From: Anastatus disparis
Taxonomy: Eukaryota; Arthropoda; Insecta; Hymenoptera; Eupelmidae
DNA length: 64,000 nt
Assembly: GCA_017163975.1 (NCBI GenBank)
Contig: JAFFSR010000033.1
Span: 948,501-1,012,500 of the forward strand
Direction: 5' to 3'
Under the pieces are notes generated by a model. It did not search any database, had not been told where the DNA came from, and saw only the letters and a program-made list of their open reading frames with translations. A program made the position numbers and the translations under genes. Every line of letters begins with the position of its first letter. Position 1 is the stretch's first letter. Below, piece by piece: positions 1-12,590 of the stretch.

Positions 1-8
1 TATAACAA

Positions 9-140
9 AATTTTCAGCTCGAAATATTAAAAACTGTGGGACTAGTTCCATTTTAACGACTGCTCGATTCAGTGATAAGTGAGGAAGCGTTAAAATGGAA
101 CTAGTCACACAGTTTTTAATATTTCGAGCTGAAAATTTTT
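9..140. repeat. Inverted repeat (hairpin, ~50-bp arms)
   Basis: Arms at about 9-58 and 88-139 are reverse complements with only one or two mismatches, around a ~29-bp loop. Both arms contain ACTAGTTCCATTTTAACG or its complement. It could be a small fold-back element. No target duplication could be fixed because the left end is near the window edge. The next ~220 bp up to 361 hold no recognisable feature. Confidence 0.85.
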
Positions 141-361
141 TTATAGATCCTTTAGATGATTTTGAACAACATTACGCATGGATAACATTGCAGGTGCTAT
201 GGATCAAAAGTTAAAACTAAAAAACCTCATTTTTTGTGTATTTTACTTGTGTCTCCCCTTAATAAAAACAAAAGTTTGATGGGGTCCAAGGATGTTCAGA
301 TTTTTCGTCACTGCAGGCAGCTGTGCCTGCTCTAGAGGATGTACTGTCCGGCAGGCTTGAC

Positions 362-1384
362 TTAATTCAAAATACTTTTGAGGCTTTTGAAAGTCACGTC
401 AAGAATATTAGAAAGAGATTTCTTGTCCACTTTGAATAATAAAATTAAAACAATTATTAAAACTATAAGCAATAAATTTAATAATCTAGAAACATTTCTT
501 AATAATGAGTTCAGTGGAATGGACCGGGGCATCTTGGACCTTTCATCTGGGGTGGGTAGCGTGGCGCAGGCCGTTGCCGATCTCACGAATAAACAAACTC
601 CAAATTCACACATCCAGGGTTATAGACATAACTGAAACACAAGCATCACAAATGTACACAGTAATTAATGGTGAGGCACCCATATCAGGTTGAGAAGGAG
701 TGTGGTTCCGGGGATGGTATATTAGTGATCTCTGGCGGGCTAGACTGCTCAACAGTCAATGTTGGGCCAGAGGATTACGCTTGTGCTGTTCTTGGCGCCA
801 TGCTCCCGATAATCAAGCATGCAAATACAATTTCAGTTAAGGAAACCACTAAATATGATGATATGAACGGGGTGTCTGCAGAACGTGGAATCGGTGGCGG
901 TCCGAGGGGTGCGTTCTCATTGCTGGTAAGATTATGAGGAGGATCTGGCGCAAAAGGTATTTTTGACTAAGCGACAATTGACAGATTTTTCGACTGCAGA
1001 TCTTTATTTCCCCCTTCTCGGCGAATTGTCCAACATCAAACGTCACAATTCGATATTTATAGATGAATTCTTGCCTAAAGATAAATATGTTAATTTAAAA
1101 AGCATGCCAGAGAAAAAGGCTTAAAATTTGTTTGGCATCGACGTGATAAATTTTTGGTGAGGAGGGGGAAAGGAGAGAGATGAGAGGGTACACAGTTTTG
1201 GTAGTGAAAATGATTTGGATAAATTGACTGGTAGCACAAAATCAAATGTAAATGTGAATGGGAAAAATTCTGAAACTCCATCGAATAACATATGTAGTAA
1301 AGTTTTTGAACAGCAAAATATAGCGACAAACCAAGCATCAATTAAAGATAATGGAGTAACATCGAAAGCGGCCTCTCCCCAATG
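362..1384 (+). pseudogene. Decayed non-LTR retrotransposon ORF1
   Basis: The plus-strand frames give, in order, a coiled-coil-like stretch (about 378-600, TLNNKIKTIIKTISNKFNN), a segment ending near 940 that resembles the RNA-binding part of insect ORF1 proteins (GILVISGGLDCSTVNVG), and a C-terminal part near 1020-1110 (SIFIDEFLPKDKYVNL). That C-terminal part resembles the FP-type (baculovirus FP-like) domain of many insect ORF1 proteins, and the resemblance continues with a shift into 1120-1240. ORF1 proteins of this kind bind RNA and chaperone target-primed reverse transcription. At least three frameshifts or stops separate the pieces, so the gene is dead. It lies directly upstream of endonuclease-RT coding on the same strand, as expected for one element. 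The domain names rest on motif memory, not a search. Confidence 0.7.
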
Positions 1385-1439
1385 ATAGCACCAGGCCTCC
1401 AGTGGGAGTCGTGCAGAAAGGAGAGGTGAGCTGCGAGCG

Positions 1440-3451
1440 TGCTTTCTGAATGTGACTTCATTAAGAACTCATATTGGGCGGGTACGTGGAATCCTAAGTA
1501 GTGTAGTCCTTCTTACGACATATTTGAAGTAGCTAAGACCTGGCTGGGTCGGTCTGTTTCTGATGACGTCATTCAGGTCGAGGGGTATAAATTGTTTAGA
1601 CAGGACAGAAATCTGCACGGTGGAGGAGTTGTCTTGTATATTAAAAACAATTTAAAATGTACTATTTTGGTTGCTTTGGATACTCAAACTAGTCATAGTG
1701 AAGGTGAACCGGAGGTTCTTGAATGTATTTTATGTTCTATGCAAATGGGCAGCTCTGAACCCGTGTTAGTTTCTGTTATTTATCAGCCTCCTGCTATTTT
1801 GTTCATTAGAAACAGATTTTTAAAATATTTTGAAAACTTATGCCTCTCATTACTCTCATAAAATTATAATAGAAGACCTGAATGCCGATCTCCTGCGTAA
1901 GAGCAGTGATGCCAAATTTCTCAATAAGTTGTCGGCTGAGCTTTTATTACAGTTGCTCCAGCACGGTGCCACGCATCATACTCTGATGTCTCACACGTGG
2001 ATTGACCTGATTCTTTCAAAGATAACGACACAGTACTTGACGCACGAAACTTATCGGCTAATTTTCACAGTCGGCATAACTTAATTGATGTAAGTATTTC
2101 TTCTAATCATGTCATGACAGATCAAAAAGCAATTGAGTATAGAAATTATGAATATTTTTGTCCAACATTATTGGTACAAAGTCTAGCCAGCTGTGATTGG
2201 ACGCTATTTACAGTTGGTACAGTTGACCCAAAATCTGCACTTGACTGTTTCTGTAACAATCTTCTGGCAGCAATACAAAATCCAGCGTCGCTAAAAACAC
2301 TTGAAGTTGGTGAAGACAAATTTCCATGGATAGACAAAGGATTGCCGCAGATGCGGTGCAAGAGAGATGCTACGTATCAAAGATACAAACGGTAGTAAAC
2401 GGCGTAAAACGATAGATGAACAGACTGAACAAGCTAAGACTACTTGCTATCATAATAGACTGTTCGAAGTTTTTGTCAGAGGTGAATGTCTGAAAGGAGT
2501 TAAAAGACCTGGGGCTTCTGTCCAGACCTCAAGGGAACTTGAATGGATTTACTCCGGATGAGCTTAATGCGCACTTTGCGGGGGTGTCAGTCTTGCTACA
2601 CGATGGTAATAAGGAATACAAGAGAAATCTTTCTCAATATTGTGAAAGTGGCTTTGCCTTCAAGCCAATTAATGTTAATGATGTAGTCCTTGCAATTTCG
2701 CATTTTTCATCACAGGCTTGTGGCGAGAATGGCATCCCGCAGAGCGAGATACTCAAAGTTTTATCGTTTAGCGAAAAACATTTTGTGACTGTTCAATTCC
2801 TCTTTTGCACGGGGGGTCTTTGCTTGCCTTTGAAAGCGTGCACACATTGTGCCGTTAAAGAATGTCCTGCACCTACATTGACTAAAGATTTTAGGCCCAT
2901 AGCAATCTTTTGTTTTCTTTTAAAGGTTCTTGAGAAGATTGCCCATAACCAATTGCAAGAGTACATTACGACACATAAGATACTTGAGCCTATGCAGACT
3001 GGCTTTAGAAAGCATCACTCAACGCAGATTGCCGTACTTAAACTTACAGATGACATAAGATTGGGTCAAGATAAGAAACTCGTCACGCTATTCTATTCGT
3101 CTTTAATAAGACATTTAACACGATCTGGCTCGCTAAACTACTTGCGAGGCTGAGATTGATAAGTTTTTCCAGGGCTGCACTCGAGTGGATTAACTTCTAT
3201 TTATCAGATAGACAAATGTTTCCACGCATTTAAAAGAAGAATTGAATTGGCTAACAACCAATTTAGGAGTTCTGCAGAGTTCAGTGCTGGGGTCTCTGTT
3301 ATTTTGCCTTTACATTAATAACATACGTGATACGCTACAGAGGGCGGCCAAGTCGGTGTCGGAGTGGGCTGTCGATGCTTCTCTCACATTATATCTAAGC
3401 GAAACTAAGGTGATATTTATTGGAAAAAGTCGATTTATTATTAATATGTAA
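1440..3451 (+). pseudogene. Decayed non-LTR retrotransposon ORF2 (APE endonuclease + reverse transcriptase)
   Basis: This is a broken ORF2 of an APE-type element (Jockey/CR1 group). Endonuclease motifs run from about 1450 to 2090: the VAKTWLGRSVSDDVIQVEGY region, the RDRNLHGGGVVLYIKN region, then DLNADLL and SHTWIDLIL. The linker at 2114-2560 ends in GFTPDELNAHFAGVS. The RT spans 2600-3450: KDFRPIAI, LEKIAHNQL, QTGFRKHHST, then GVLQSSVLGSLLFCLYINNI. The usual intact forms would be GVPQGSVLGPLLF and so on, so key residues are already changed. The catalytic YADD block is missing: INNIRDTLQ is followed at once by SVSEWAVDASLTLYLSETKV, so the stretch between was deleted. Several frameshifts and stops break the rest. 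No 3' tail or poly(A) was found after 3451. Confidence 0.85.
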
Positions 3452-3746
3452 ATAAAAATAATATCTAATATCTAATCTAACCTTACTGTAAACATTTGTG
3501 GATTAAAATAAAATTATTTTATTTACTCACTCATTTAATTTAAAACTATGAAAAAACGTTCAAAAATGGTATAATTTTATTATTTGATAAAATTTTGACG
3601 TTTCTATATAAAGTCGTTTTTATCTTTTTTATTCATCGATTTTTAAAAATCATTTATTCCTTAACATTCTTTAATAATAAAATTTTTAATTAGTTATCTT
3701 AAAAAAAATTTAATTTTTATATAAATTCATTAGGAAAGATTTAAAT
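3452..3746. other. AT-rich spacer, nothing recognised
   Basis: This is about 80% A+T with short homopolymer runs. There is no coding motif and no repeat shared with other parts of the window. Confidence 0.6.
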
Positions 3747-4615
3747 TTTTATAATAAACATTCGTATAGCAATATTTTTACTAATTTTAATAAATTTAAT
3801 ATTTCTTATTTAACAGCTTTTGTGCTCAATCATCAGTTATGCACTTAAAATTTTCAAATAAAATACTAATGTGAGACAATAATTTTTGGCTTTCACAATT
3901 AATTGTATTATTAAATAACCATCTTTGAAACAAACTTTTAAATAAGAGTATTCTATTGACAACTTATGAGTAATTACATTTAGAACGGACATTCCTGAAT
4001 TTAAAAAAAATTATCTTCTGATGATTTGGCTAATTGGGTTATTTTATCTCGATTAAAAATTCATCAGATGATTATTAACATAATATATAAAATAGTGAAA
4101 ATAATCAGCTAATAATATGCTGGTAGAAAATTTGTTCATTAGTGTATTCAAATAGCCGGCCGACGCTTACGACTGCTCCTGCGATACAACTTTCACTGCA
4201 TTAGCTGACAATCTTTTCTCCATCATACAGCCAGCTGACGTTTTTATTTATTTAAAGAATCATGTGAACTATCTGATAAATTTTCAAGTGGGAGGAAATC
4301 ACTGAAAATAAATTTTTTTTTCACATGTTCATGTGCTTAGCTGACGTATAATCCACCGTGTAACACTCAGCTGACGTTTATTTTTTATCAAAGTACAGTT
4401 TTAACTATCATCTGACAAAATCTTAATCGGGAGAAAATGACAAAATGATTTTTTTTGTTTGGGAGACTGTCGTGGTCCAATCTACCCATGGTGCACTAGC
4501 TGAAGTTGACTAAGCCTTAGGATACAATTTTTCTTAACCATTTCACAAGTTTTTAATCGAGAGGAAATCATCAACCTCAATCGGTCGCTGGCTCCTGGAC
4601 TAATAATTCTAATCA
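3747..4615 (-). repeat. Dispersed repeat, copy 1 (probable Helitron 3' tail)
   Basis: This block is the reverse complement, with divergence, of 42680-43332. Matches run from the AATATTGCTATAC end (3747 here, 43332 there) through the CAGCTGACG-bearing part to the shared CTCCTGGACTAA word near 4590. Inside it is a degenerate tandem unit of roughly 100-130 bp, each with CAGCTGACGT or a variant and a later TTTTCAATCGAGAGGAAAT-like word (near 4020, 4230, 4370 and 4500). The other copy directly follows Helitron helicase coding, so I infer that both are Helitron 3' regions. No CTRR terminus was pinned down. The stretch 4616-4879 is AT-rich with nothing recognised. Confidence 0.7.
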
Positions 4616-4879
4616 CTTTCAAAAATTAAAATCAATAAATTTTTATTTTAACGCTTATTTTATATTGAGCAATAAAAATTATATCTTGAAATGTTTTTTC
4701 AATAAATTAACTCATGAATTTTTAAAGGATGAAATAGTTTAATTGTTTGGCTATAAAAAAATTTCATACGACGTATACTCTATACACAAATACAATAACA
4801 TGTTATATAAAATAATGGACAATTTTCATTAGTTCTTAATTTACACTTTCAGTTTTTATTGTATACACATGTATAGATA

Positions 4880-4880
4880 T

Positions 4881-4954
<74 letters not shown>
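4880..4954. repeat. (CA)n-(TA)n microsatellite
   Basis: An alternating CA tract runs into about 28 TA units. It abuts the ATCGCCCATTCTCTG end of the dispersed repeat that follows. The 13.3-kb copy also starts at a TA tract. Confidence 0.95.
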
Positions 4955-4956
<2 letters not shown>

Positions 4957-5448
4957 CCCATTCTCTGCCAAATCGGAGAACAAAAAATTTTTTTTCTATG
5001 AAAATTGGTATAGTGATTTTTTTCCATATTATGGACCATTCAGAATTTTTATAGATCTCTTAAGTACATATTTTCAGAGCTACGAGGCTTCAAAGTTGGG
5101 CTAAAACCATATTTTAGACATTTTTTGCTAATTTTAGGCTTAAATTACTTAGTTGGGTTGCATTTTAAGAATACATTACTGAGAAACTTTTTTGTTCAAA
5201 ATATTCTAAATTTTAAGAAAAAAGTAATTCATAAGTGCTAATGTAGCCATCCGCTGAGCTAGAGTCATCTAAAACATTGAAATACCACTTTTCAAGGTTT
5301 CGAACCATGATCCTATATCCAAGAAAATCATCAAAGTAGGTAATATATGTATTAATATAGTCCATAAATTTCAAAGTAGTGCAAAACAGCAATCCCTTTT
5401 AAAAAATTTGAATGCGATTAAAAATAATGAAAAATGTGATTTTTAGAT
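4955..5448 (+). repeat. Dispersed repeat family A, copy 1
   Basis: It starts ATCGCCCATTCTCTG and includes TCAAAGTTGGGCTAAAACC and CACTTTTCAAGGTTTCGAAC. The same sequence, 75-85% similar by eye, recurs at 13339-13845 and 58735-59325, always on the plus strand. It is non-coding: the open frames seen differ between copies. It probably belongs to an unrecognised non-autonomous element. Confidence 0.85.
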
Positions 5449-5765
5449 GAATTTCTATAGTTTTAAACTTGAAATTATTTCAAAATAATTTGCAAAATGA
5501 TGCTACGCAAGATGTATTAAAATTAGTTAATACACTTTTTGCTTTCTCATATGTGCGTGTGTGTGTGTGTGTGTGTGTATGTGTGTATGTGAGATGAATT
5601 TCTTAAGTTTTAAACTTGAAATTATTTCAAAATAATTTGCAAAATGATGCTACGCAAGTTGTATTAAAATTAGCTCATTTACTTTTTGCTTTCTCATACG
5701 TGTGTGTGTGTGTGTGTGCGCGCGTGTGGGTGCGTGCGTGCGTGCATGCGTGTGTGTGTGTGTAA
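5449..5765 (+). repeat. Tandem duplication ending in (GT)n tracts
   Basis: A ~120-bp segment (TTTTAAACTTGAAATTATTT ... TTTGCTTTCTCAT) occurs at 5449-5560 and again at 5592-5700. Each copy ends in a GT-rich microsatellite (about 5555-5590 and 5699-5763). A single copy of the segment, without the GT tract, follows the family A repeat at 59225-59325. Confidence 0.8.
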
Positions 5766-8095
5766 TGTCAGTTAGTAAATTGTATCTCGAAAACTACTCG
5801 ATGGATTTGCTTCTTTTTCATGCAATTTATTTCTTTATTTTTTTCTCTAACTTGATGGGAAGCTATTGATAGTTGGTTCTTCTAGCTTAGTTTTAATTTT
5901 AAAGTCGTTAATAAAAAAAAAATTTGATTTCCCATTTTCGTGGTTTTTTTTGTTTACCAATTGATGAATTTGCTTCATAATTTGCATGGAAATTATTTGC
6001 GATTGCCCAAATAAAATAAATTCCTAAAAACTAATTTTCTGAGCTTAGTTTGGATTTTAGAGCATTTTGAAAGTTTTGAAAAAAATATTTATATTTATTA
6101 AGCTAATAAAATCTTAAAAACTACTTGATGAATTTACTTCAAATTTTCCATACAATTCAATTTTTCGATCAACTGGTGCGGAAGCTATTAAGAATTGGTT
6201 TTCTTAGTGCAGTTTAAATTTTATAGCCGAAATGGCTATCGAAATTTTTTTTAAATGACTAAAATAGTCATTTTAAAAAAATTTCGATTTTTCATTTTTT
6301 TTGTATTTTACGTAAACTATTCGAAGAATTTGCTTGAAAATTTGTATGAAACTTATTTTTGACTGCCAAAAGAAGAAAAACTTTCAAAAACTGATTTTCT
6401 TAGTGCATTTTTAATTTTAGAGCATTTTAAAAATTTTTAAAAAAATTTTATATTTAATTTTTTTTCAATTTTACGAAAACCATTTGATAGATTTGCTCCA
6501 AAATTTGTATAGAAGTTATTCGTTACTGTCAGAAGAAAACAAGCTTCGGAAAACTAATTTTCTCAGAGCAGTTTTAATTTTAGAGCATTTAAAAAATTTT
6601 TTAAAAATTTTATGTTTAATTTTTTTTCTATTTTACGAAAACCATTTGATAGATTTGCTCTAAAATTTGTATAGAAGTTATTTGCTTTAAATTTTGCATA
6701 CTATCTATGTTTTTGTATAAGTAGACGGGAAGCTATTGAAAATTGGTATTCATAGAGTAGTTTTTTTATAAAGCCATTTTAAGAATTTTAAAAAAATTTT
6801 CGAGTTTTCATTTATTTTGTATTTTACGTAAATCGCTTGATGAATTTGCTTTGAAATTTGCATGGGAATTATTTGCAACTGTCAAAAGAAGTATGACTTT
6901 TAAAAAACAATTTCCTTAGCGTAGTTTCAATTTTAAATAATTAAAAAATTTTTTTTTTTAATTTTCATTTTTCATTTTTTTTTCCATTTTACGTAAACTA
7001 CTTGATAGATTTGCTCTAAAATTTTTATACAAGTTATTTGCTGCTGTCTTTATAAAACAAACTTTTGAAAAATAATTTTTTTAGTGTAGCTCTTCGATCA
7101 CTTCTTTTGATTTCTGATTTCTTTTCTTACTTCCTTACTTCCTCTTTGGCCTTTTTCTCAGATTGATCCTCATTTCTACCCTATTTTCATCCATCCCTGT
7201 CTCTCTTTTCCTATTAACTAATCACTCTCTTACATTTACTAATTTTTCTTGATTAGAAATTGTATTTGATATTGAAAGCACATTTAAAAAAATCAAATCA
7301 AATTACTTTAACTCAATGAGCTCTATGAGAAAGCATTGTGCTAAAGCACTTGGCAGCGTTTTTAAGGATATTCTATATTATCATTTTTTTAAATGGCTGA
7401 TTCCATTCAGATTCATGCAGGCCGTCACTGATCGAATTTTTTTTTTCCTTCTAAGTAATGAAAATACCTTCTATTATGTATATGAAAATAAAATTTACCT
7501 CATAGAATGCTCAAAAATTTTTTTTTTTACTACAGCAATTTTAGTGTTGGATGTAAAAACAAAAATTCAATAATTGAAAATGAACCTCTACTTTTAAATG
7601 ACTATAGCTCCGTCAATTTTTAACCTTTTTGGACGTTCTTTTAACGAAAATGTGCGAAATTTGGTCTAGTTTTAAATGCGATCTCGATTTTTTTAATACA
7701 ATTTGTTCTCGCTGAGTTATTTACGAAAAACCGAAAAAAAGCGATTTTTTTCAAACTCAATTTTCTCAAAAACTCTATTTTTTTTTTTTTTTTAATTTTT
7801 ATATGATTTTTCTTTTTATTAATTTTTCTTTTATTTTATAAAAACCATTTGATAGATTTGCTCCAAAATGTGTATGCAAGTTATTCGCTGTTGTCTGAGA
7901 AAAATTAGCTTTGGAAAACTCATTTCTTTAGCGCAGTTTTCATTTTAGAGCATTTAGAAAATTTTTGAAAAAATGTTTACTTTCCATTTTTTTTATATTA
8001 CACAAAAACCATTCGTTAGATTTGCTCTAAAATCATTATGTAAATTATTCGTTATTGCCTTAATAAAACAAGCTTTGGAAAACATAGAAATTTCG
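5766..8095 (+). repeat. Degenerate ~165-bp satellite array
   Basis: The unit is marked by GATAGATTTGCTC-like words near 5800, 5963, 6127, 6316, 6488, 6649, 6838, 7003, 7851 and 8013. Each is followed by a word like TTTGTATAGAAGTTATTTGC and then TAGTGCAGTTTTAATTTTAGAGCATTT. Spacing is about 155-190 bp. A break at 7100-7790 holds CT-rich sequence and a CTATGAGAAAGCATTGTGC word, which recurs at 8209 and partly at 15103. No coding was found. The array is present in the opposite orientation at 14110-14975. Confidence 0.8.
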
Positions 8096-8349
8096 TTGTC
8101 ATTGTTCTTTTAAAGTACAAATTTATAAATTAATATTAATGTTAGACAATTTTTTTATATTAAAATCACATTTAAATAAATATAAAAAAAATTAATGACA
8201 CTCAAAAAGTTCTATGAGAAAGCATTCTGCCAAAGCACTTGGAAGCGTTTTTAATTTATGAAAATCAAATTATTTCAAAAGGTTAATATGATGCTTTCTT
8301 TTTTTCATAAAGATTAGTATCTGTATTTTTTACTTTATAATAATTTAAA
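8096..8349. other. AT-rich spacer with a short repeated word
   Basis: It contains TTCTATGAGAAAGCATTCTG (about 8206-8225), matching the word near 7321. This probably marks the end of a repeat unit. Otherwise it is featureless. Confidence 0.5.
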
Positions 8350-8648
8350 AAAATAATTTAATCAATACTTGCTTTTACGTTAATTCTCAAAAGAGTAAAT
8401 TGATCAATTTACTATTTTCGGGATGATAAAGTCACGTGACTACTATGAGTATTGGAGATATTTATAATACTATGGGAATTTTTGTATTCCTGAAAAAGTT
8501 TTTAGTGTATGTAATAAAAAATGATGATATATGAGTATCTTCCATATTTATAGTAGTTATGTGACCTTATCATCTCGAAAATAGTAAATTGATTAATTTA
8601 CTCTTTCGAGGATTCTCGCAAAAGCAGATATTGATCAAATTAATCTCT
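8350..8648. repeat. Palindromic element (~300 bp)
   Basis: Arms at about 8352-8470 and 8528-8645 are inverted copies. Both carry GAGTAAATTGATCAATTTAC or a close variant, then GATGATAAGGTCAC. The loop is ~55 bp. It is a fold-back or MITE-like element with no coding. From 8649 to 9399 I see AT-rich DNA with scattered TTTACTCTTT-type words only. Confidence 0.8.
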
Positions 8649-9399
8649 TTAATTATTAAAATATTATTTTATTCTTTACAAAGTTATAAATGTGCCTTTT
8701 ATTCTTCGGCGAAAGAGTAAATTCATCAAATTACTCTTTAGAAAAGGTAGCATAATCTTTTATTCTTTGTAAAGTAAATAATATAGATTCAAATCTTTAT
8801 GAAAAAGAGAAAAAGTATCATATTTACCTTTTAAAATCATTTAATTTTCATAAAGTAAAAAATTCATTTTTAGAAAAAGAGCAAACACCTTAAGTTTATC
8901 TTTATAAATTATAAAGTCATCAAATTCACCTCTACAAGTGGTAAAATCTTCAATTTATTCTTTTATAAGGGGGAAACTATACTTTCTTACTTTTTATTTC
9001 CAATTTTTACTCTTTTGAGTTTCAAGTGTACGTCGTAAGTAAAGTTGTTAAAATTTTATTTATTTATATGAATTACAAGGGTATTAACAACTCGCACAGC
9101 ACATTCTATGCGCATTCAGATTTTTGAAAAGGGTGCGCCCATCTTCACTACTACATGTTCCTTTACAGATTGGATTCTTACATCGACTAACGAATCATCA
9201 GATTAATAAATGAAATTTCAACAATTATATTTACGATGTACTTTTATCGTTAATTTTGTACTGAATTTGTTTTTCATATAATCCTGAAATTAATAGTCAG
9301 ATGAAAATTCAATTAAATAAAGAAATTTCGCTTCACATCTTACGCATTAGGGAGCCTTTACAAGCTCCCGTCAAAGCGTAGTTCAAGTTCCGAGAGTGA

Positions 9400-9650
9400 A
9401 AAATAAAAATAAAAAAAAAACTTTTTAATGTACTACGTTTTTATAATGAACCAAAAAGTATAAAATAATGTGTAATAAAATGAATAATGATTTGAAATAA
9501 AAAAACGTGGGGCGCATGTTTATTATTATGTATTGTATGCGCCCCACGTTTTTTTATTTCAAATCATTATTCATTTTATTACACATTATTTTATACTTTT
9601 TGGTTCATTATAAAACGTAGTACATTAAAAAGTTTTTTTTTTATTTTTAA
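9400..9650. repeat. Near-perfect 250-bp hairpin
   Basis: Arms of ~115 bp (9403-9517 and 9538-9650) match almost perfectly, with one T indel. They meet at AACGTGGGGCGCAT and its complement around a 20-bp loop. The outer ends are A-rich and T-rich. A weaker third copy of the right arm follows at 9650-9720. Low divergence suggests a young inversion or strong arm homogenisation. 9721-9835 has an ATT run and nothing else. Confidence 0.9.
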
Positions 9651-9835
9651 TATTATTTTATATTTTTTAGTTCAATTAAAAAACGTGGTAGATTGAAAAT
9701 TTTTTTTTTATTTAGATATTATCTTATACCTTTTGGTATTATTATTATTATTAATATTATTTATCGTGTTGTCCAACAGTGCATATTATATAGCATATAT
9801 ATTGTTATCAAGGGACTAAAACGTGTTTCATCTAT

Positions 9836-10150
9836 TTTTTTTAGAGAACACGTAATCGCATGCTGAGTTTCCCGCCATTTTGACGATAATGACGCTATTA
9901 GAAATTCAACCAAAATTTATTGTTTTATGCATTGATAGACCATAAAATGAATAAAATACAGTCTCAAATTTTATATGTACAATACAAAATGCTGTAATTT
10001 ATGTCTAATTGCAATATGAGAAGTTAAAGAATTTTAAAAATTTTCGAAGATGGTTAGACACTAATGTTAAAAGTATATCTATATATAAAATCTTCAAAAT
10101 TTCAATTTTTCCAATATCTCCGTATATAATTGTATTAATATATTTTTCGG
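9836..10150 (+). repeat. Dispersed repeat family B, copy 1
   Basis: It begins near TTAGAGAACACGTAATCGCA and runs through TTTCCCGCCATTTTGA to GACACTAATGTTAAAAGTAT and CATCTCCGTATATAAT. A second, similar copy lies at 16672-16985. A partial copy of the 3' end lies at 10381-10500. It is non-coding. Confidence 0.85.
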
Positions 10151-10380
10151 TGGGAATATATATTTAATTATATTATCCAACAATGCATGCAAAAATATAA
10201 TATTGAATATATTAATATATTAATATATTTGATATATTAATATATTAATATATTAATATATTTGATATATTAATATATTAATATATTACTATATTAATAT
10301 ATTACTATATTTGATATATTAATATATTAATATATATTAATATATTAATATATTAATATATTAATATATTAATATATCAA
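10139..10380. repeat. (ATATTA)n short tandem repeat
   Basis: An array of ATATTA hexamers with interspersed TTTGAT variants, about 240 bp. It separates two copies of the family B 3' end. Confidence 0.9.
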
Positions 10381-10500
10381 AAGAAGATTTTTAAAATTTT
10401 CGAAGATGTTTAGACACTAATGTTAAAAGTGTATCTATATATAAAATCTTCAAATCTTCAATTTTGCCAACATCTCCGTATATGATTGAATATATTAATA
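10381..10500 (+). repeat. Partial family B copy
   Basis: It repeats the last ~115 bp of the family B unit (TTTTCGAAGATGTTTAGACA ... CATCTCCGTATATGATTG), separated from it by the ATATTA array. It reads as a tandem duplication expanded around the microsatellite. Confidence 0.8.
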
Positions 10501-10628
10501 TATTGTTCGGTAGATATATATATTTTTTTTATAATATTGCATTGTCATCCAGTTCCGAGCTATATTTAAAATTTCAAGTCTCTAGCTCATCAGGAAGTTA
10601 GTTTACAATCGGTTGCAAAATTCGTACC

Positions 10629-10630
10629 GA

Positions 10631-10665
<35 letters not shown>

Positions 10666-10666
10666 C
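10629..10666. repeat. (CAGA)n tetranucleotide run
   Basis: About nine CAGA/ACAG units follow GCAAAATTCGTACCGAA. Tails of this kind often mark the 3' end of RTE or SINE-type insertions, but no body was recognised. 10667-11708 shows no recognisable feature. Confidence 0.85.
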
Positions 10667-11958
10667 CAAAGCGAGTTAATAAAAACGTAGTAATAAAATA
10701 ATATGGTTGGCTATACATGACTAAAATTACATTTAATAAATTTAGTGATTTTATATGAGATAAATGGTAAATAAACGTATAATATATTATGTTAAAACAA
10801 AAAATTTGATTATAGTTCATCTATTTATATTTGCATATGTATTTTGCAATGCAATCGTTCTTTAAATTATATGCATTAGTCCACCTCCAGCGAGATTGAC
10901 GCGTATTCCTGAAGTTTTTCAAACTAAAAACACTGAATTTTACAACAATATTAGGGTGAATTAGAGCTAAATAATGATCAACTCATTTTTTAATTATGAT
11001 ATGTCATTTTATATCAAATATGATAGTAGTTAACGTCAACATCTTTCATTTAAGCTGTTCCAGAGCTCAAAAGATTAAAGAAGATCAAATATATGGACAT
11101 TTCAATTTATGAAGAGAATACATGACGCTGGATTTTAATACTTATAAATTTTTTCAAACTTAAAATAGGTATAACTCATGATCCTTAGGCTCTACAGAGT
11201 TCTGTCACCCATTAAATTAAAGGTTTTGAAGTGAGCTATCATTATCTGTTGTGTTAACAAGGCTGTTAGATTACTCATGACTCGAAAAACAGCTAAAATC
11301 AAAAAACAAACAAAAATACAACAATCAAACAAACAAAACAACTAAAAGGGTTTCAAAGAAGTTAAAAACACTTTTTTTCGCTCCAGATTCAAGTATTTGA
11401 AAATAAAATTCGAAAGTTTGAATATCTATCTCAGTCCCTTCACGGAGAGAAAATTCATGTCAATAAAGCATTTAGTTTAAGTATCCAAAGTTAGTAAGTA
11501 ATATCCTATGCTTTTATAACAGTGCCCTATACTCTTACGAGGTTTATGCTATCCAAAAACGGTTTGCTTACATGCTTTGGTAACTCCCCTCTCTAATATC
11601 CTTCGATAGCTGGCGCTGTATCCTCTCATGGGACGTGACGGGAGTAAACGTGGTTTGTCCACTATTCTTTCCTTACTGCTAACTATGACATTCTTCCATC
11701 AATCAAATGGCCTCCTCTTTTGGGTGGTGACGCGAGGAAACACGGCTAGTCTATATCCAAAATCATGTCGCCAATTTTTTTTATGTATTTTCGTTGCATG
11801 AATCTTTTTTTTCATTTCTTTTTTTATGAAGAAAGAGCGTTATAAATATAATCTGTCAAACTTTGTAACTATTTATAATTAATTTTTAACTTGAAATTTA
11901 ATTATTTTAAACAGCCGGGGGGCAGATGAGCCTGTACGATTTTACGCTAGATATGTTT

Positions 11959-12042
11959 CGAAGTAGCGTAGGTCTAGTGCGTAACGTTCGCGCTTTTTCT
12001 TTTGAGTGCGCGAGTTCAACTCTCGATTAGAACCACTTTTTT
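11959..12042 (+). ncRNA. tRNA-like unit in left arm of the palindrome
   Basis: It shows a Box-A-like GTAGCGTAGGTCTAGTG, a Box-B-like GAGTTCAACTCTC, and a T6 run just downstream (12037-12042) that could stop Pol III. The stems are imperfect and I could not fold a full cloverleaf, so it is a tRNA-derived relic (SINE-like) rather than a tRNA gene. Confidence 0.4.
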
Positions 12043-12590
12043 AAAACTTTTTATTTATTATTTCAATAGTTTTTATTACTATTTTTATTTATATTTTTTC
12101 TATTTTCTATTTTTTTTTATTAATTTTAAAATCTATTTTTTTCATAAGTTACTTATAGTAAGCTCGTTTTTTAATTGATATTTTTAAATAAATTATTCCA
12201 TATACGAAATAATTAAAAATATTAATAAATAAATAATAGTGATGTTTACAATACTATAGATCGATTTTGTCTTTATCAACATATATCAATATGTAATATA
12301 AATTATAACATAATTAAATACCTCTGTTTTATTTATTTATTGTAATTTATTGTAAATTTTATAAACCAAATTATAAATGAATTAAACTATACTATTATAA
12401 AATAAACATCACTATTATTTATTTATCAATATTTGTAATTACTACCTATAAAAAATAATTTATTTTTAAAAAATTTTCGTTGAAAAAAACGAGCATACTT
12501 ATGAAAAATTTGATTTTAAAATTATTAAAAAAATACAAAATCTACTAAAAAATAAATATAAAAAGGAATAAAAACTATTAAAACAATAAA

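Noticed and set aside
4836..5054. Open frames on both strands over the CA/TA tract
   Set aside because: Poly Ile-Tyr and Thr-His translations of a microsatellite; not genes.
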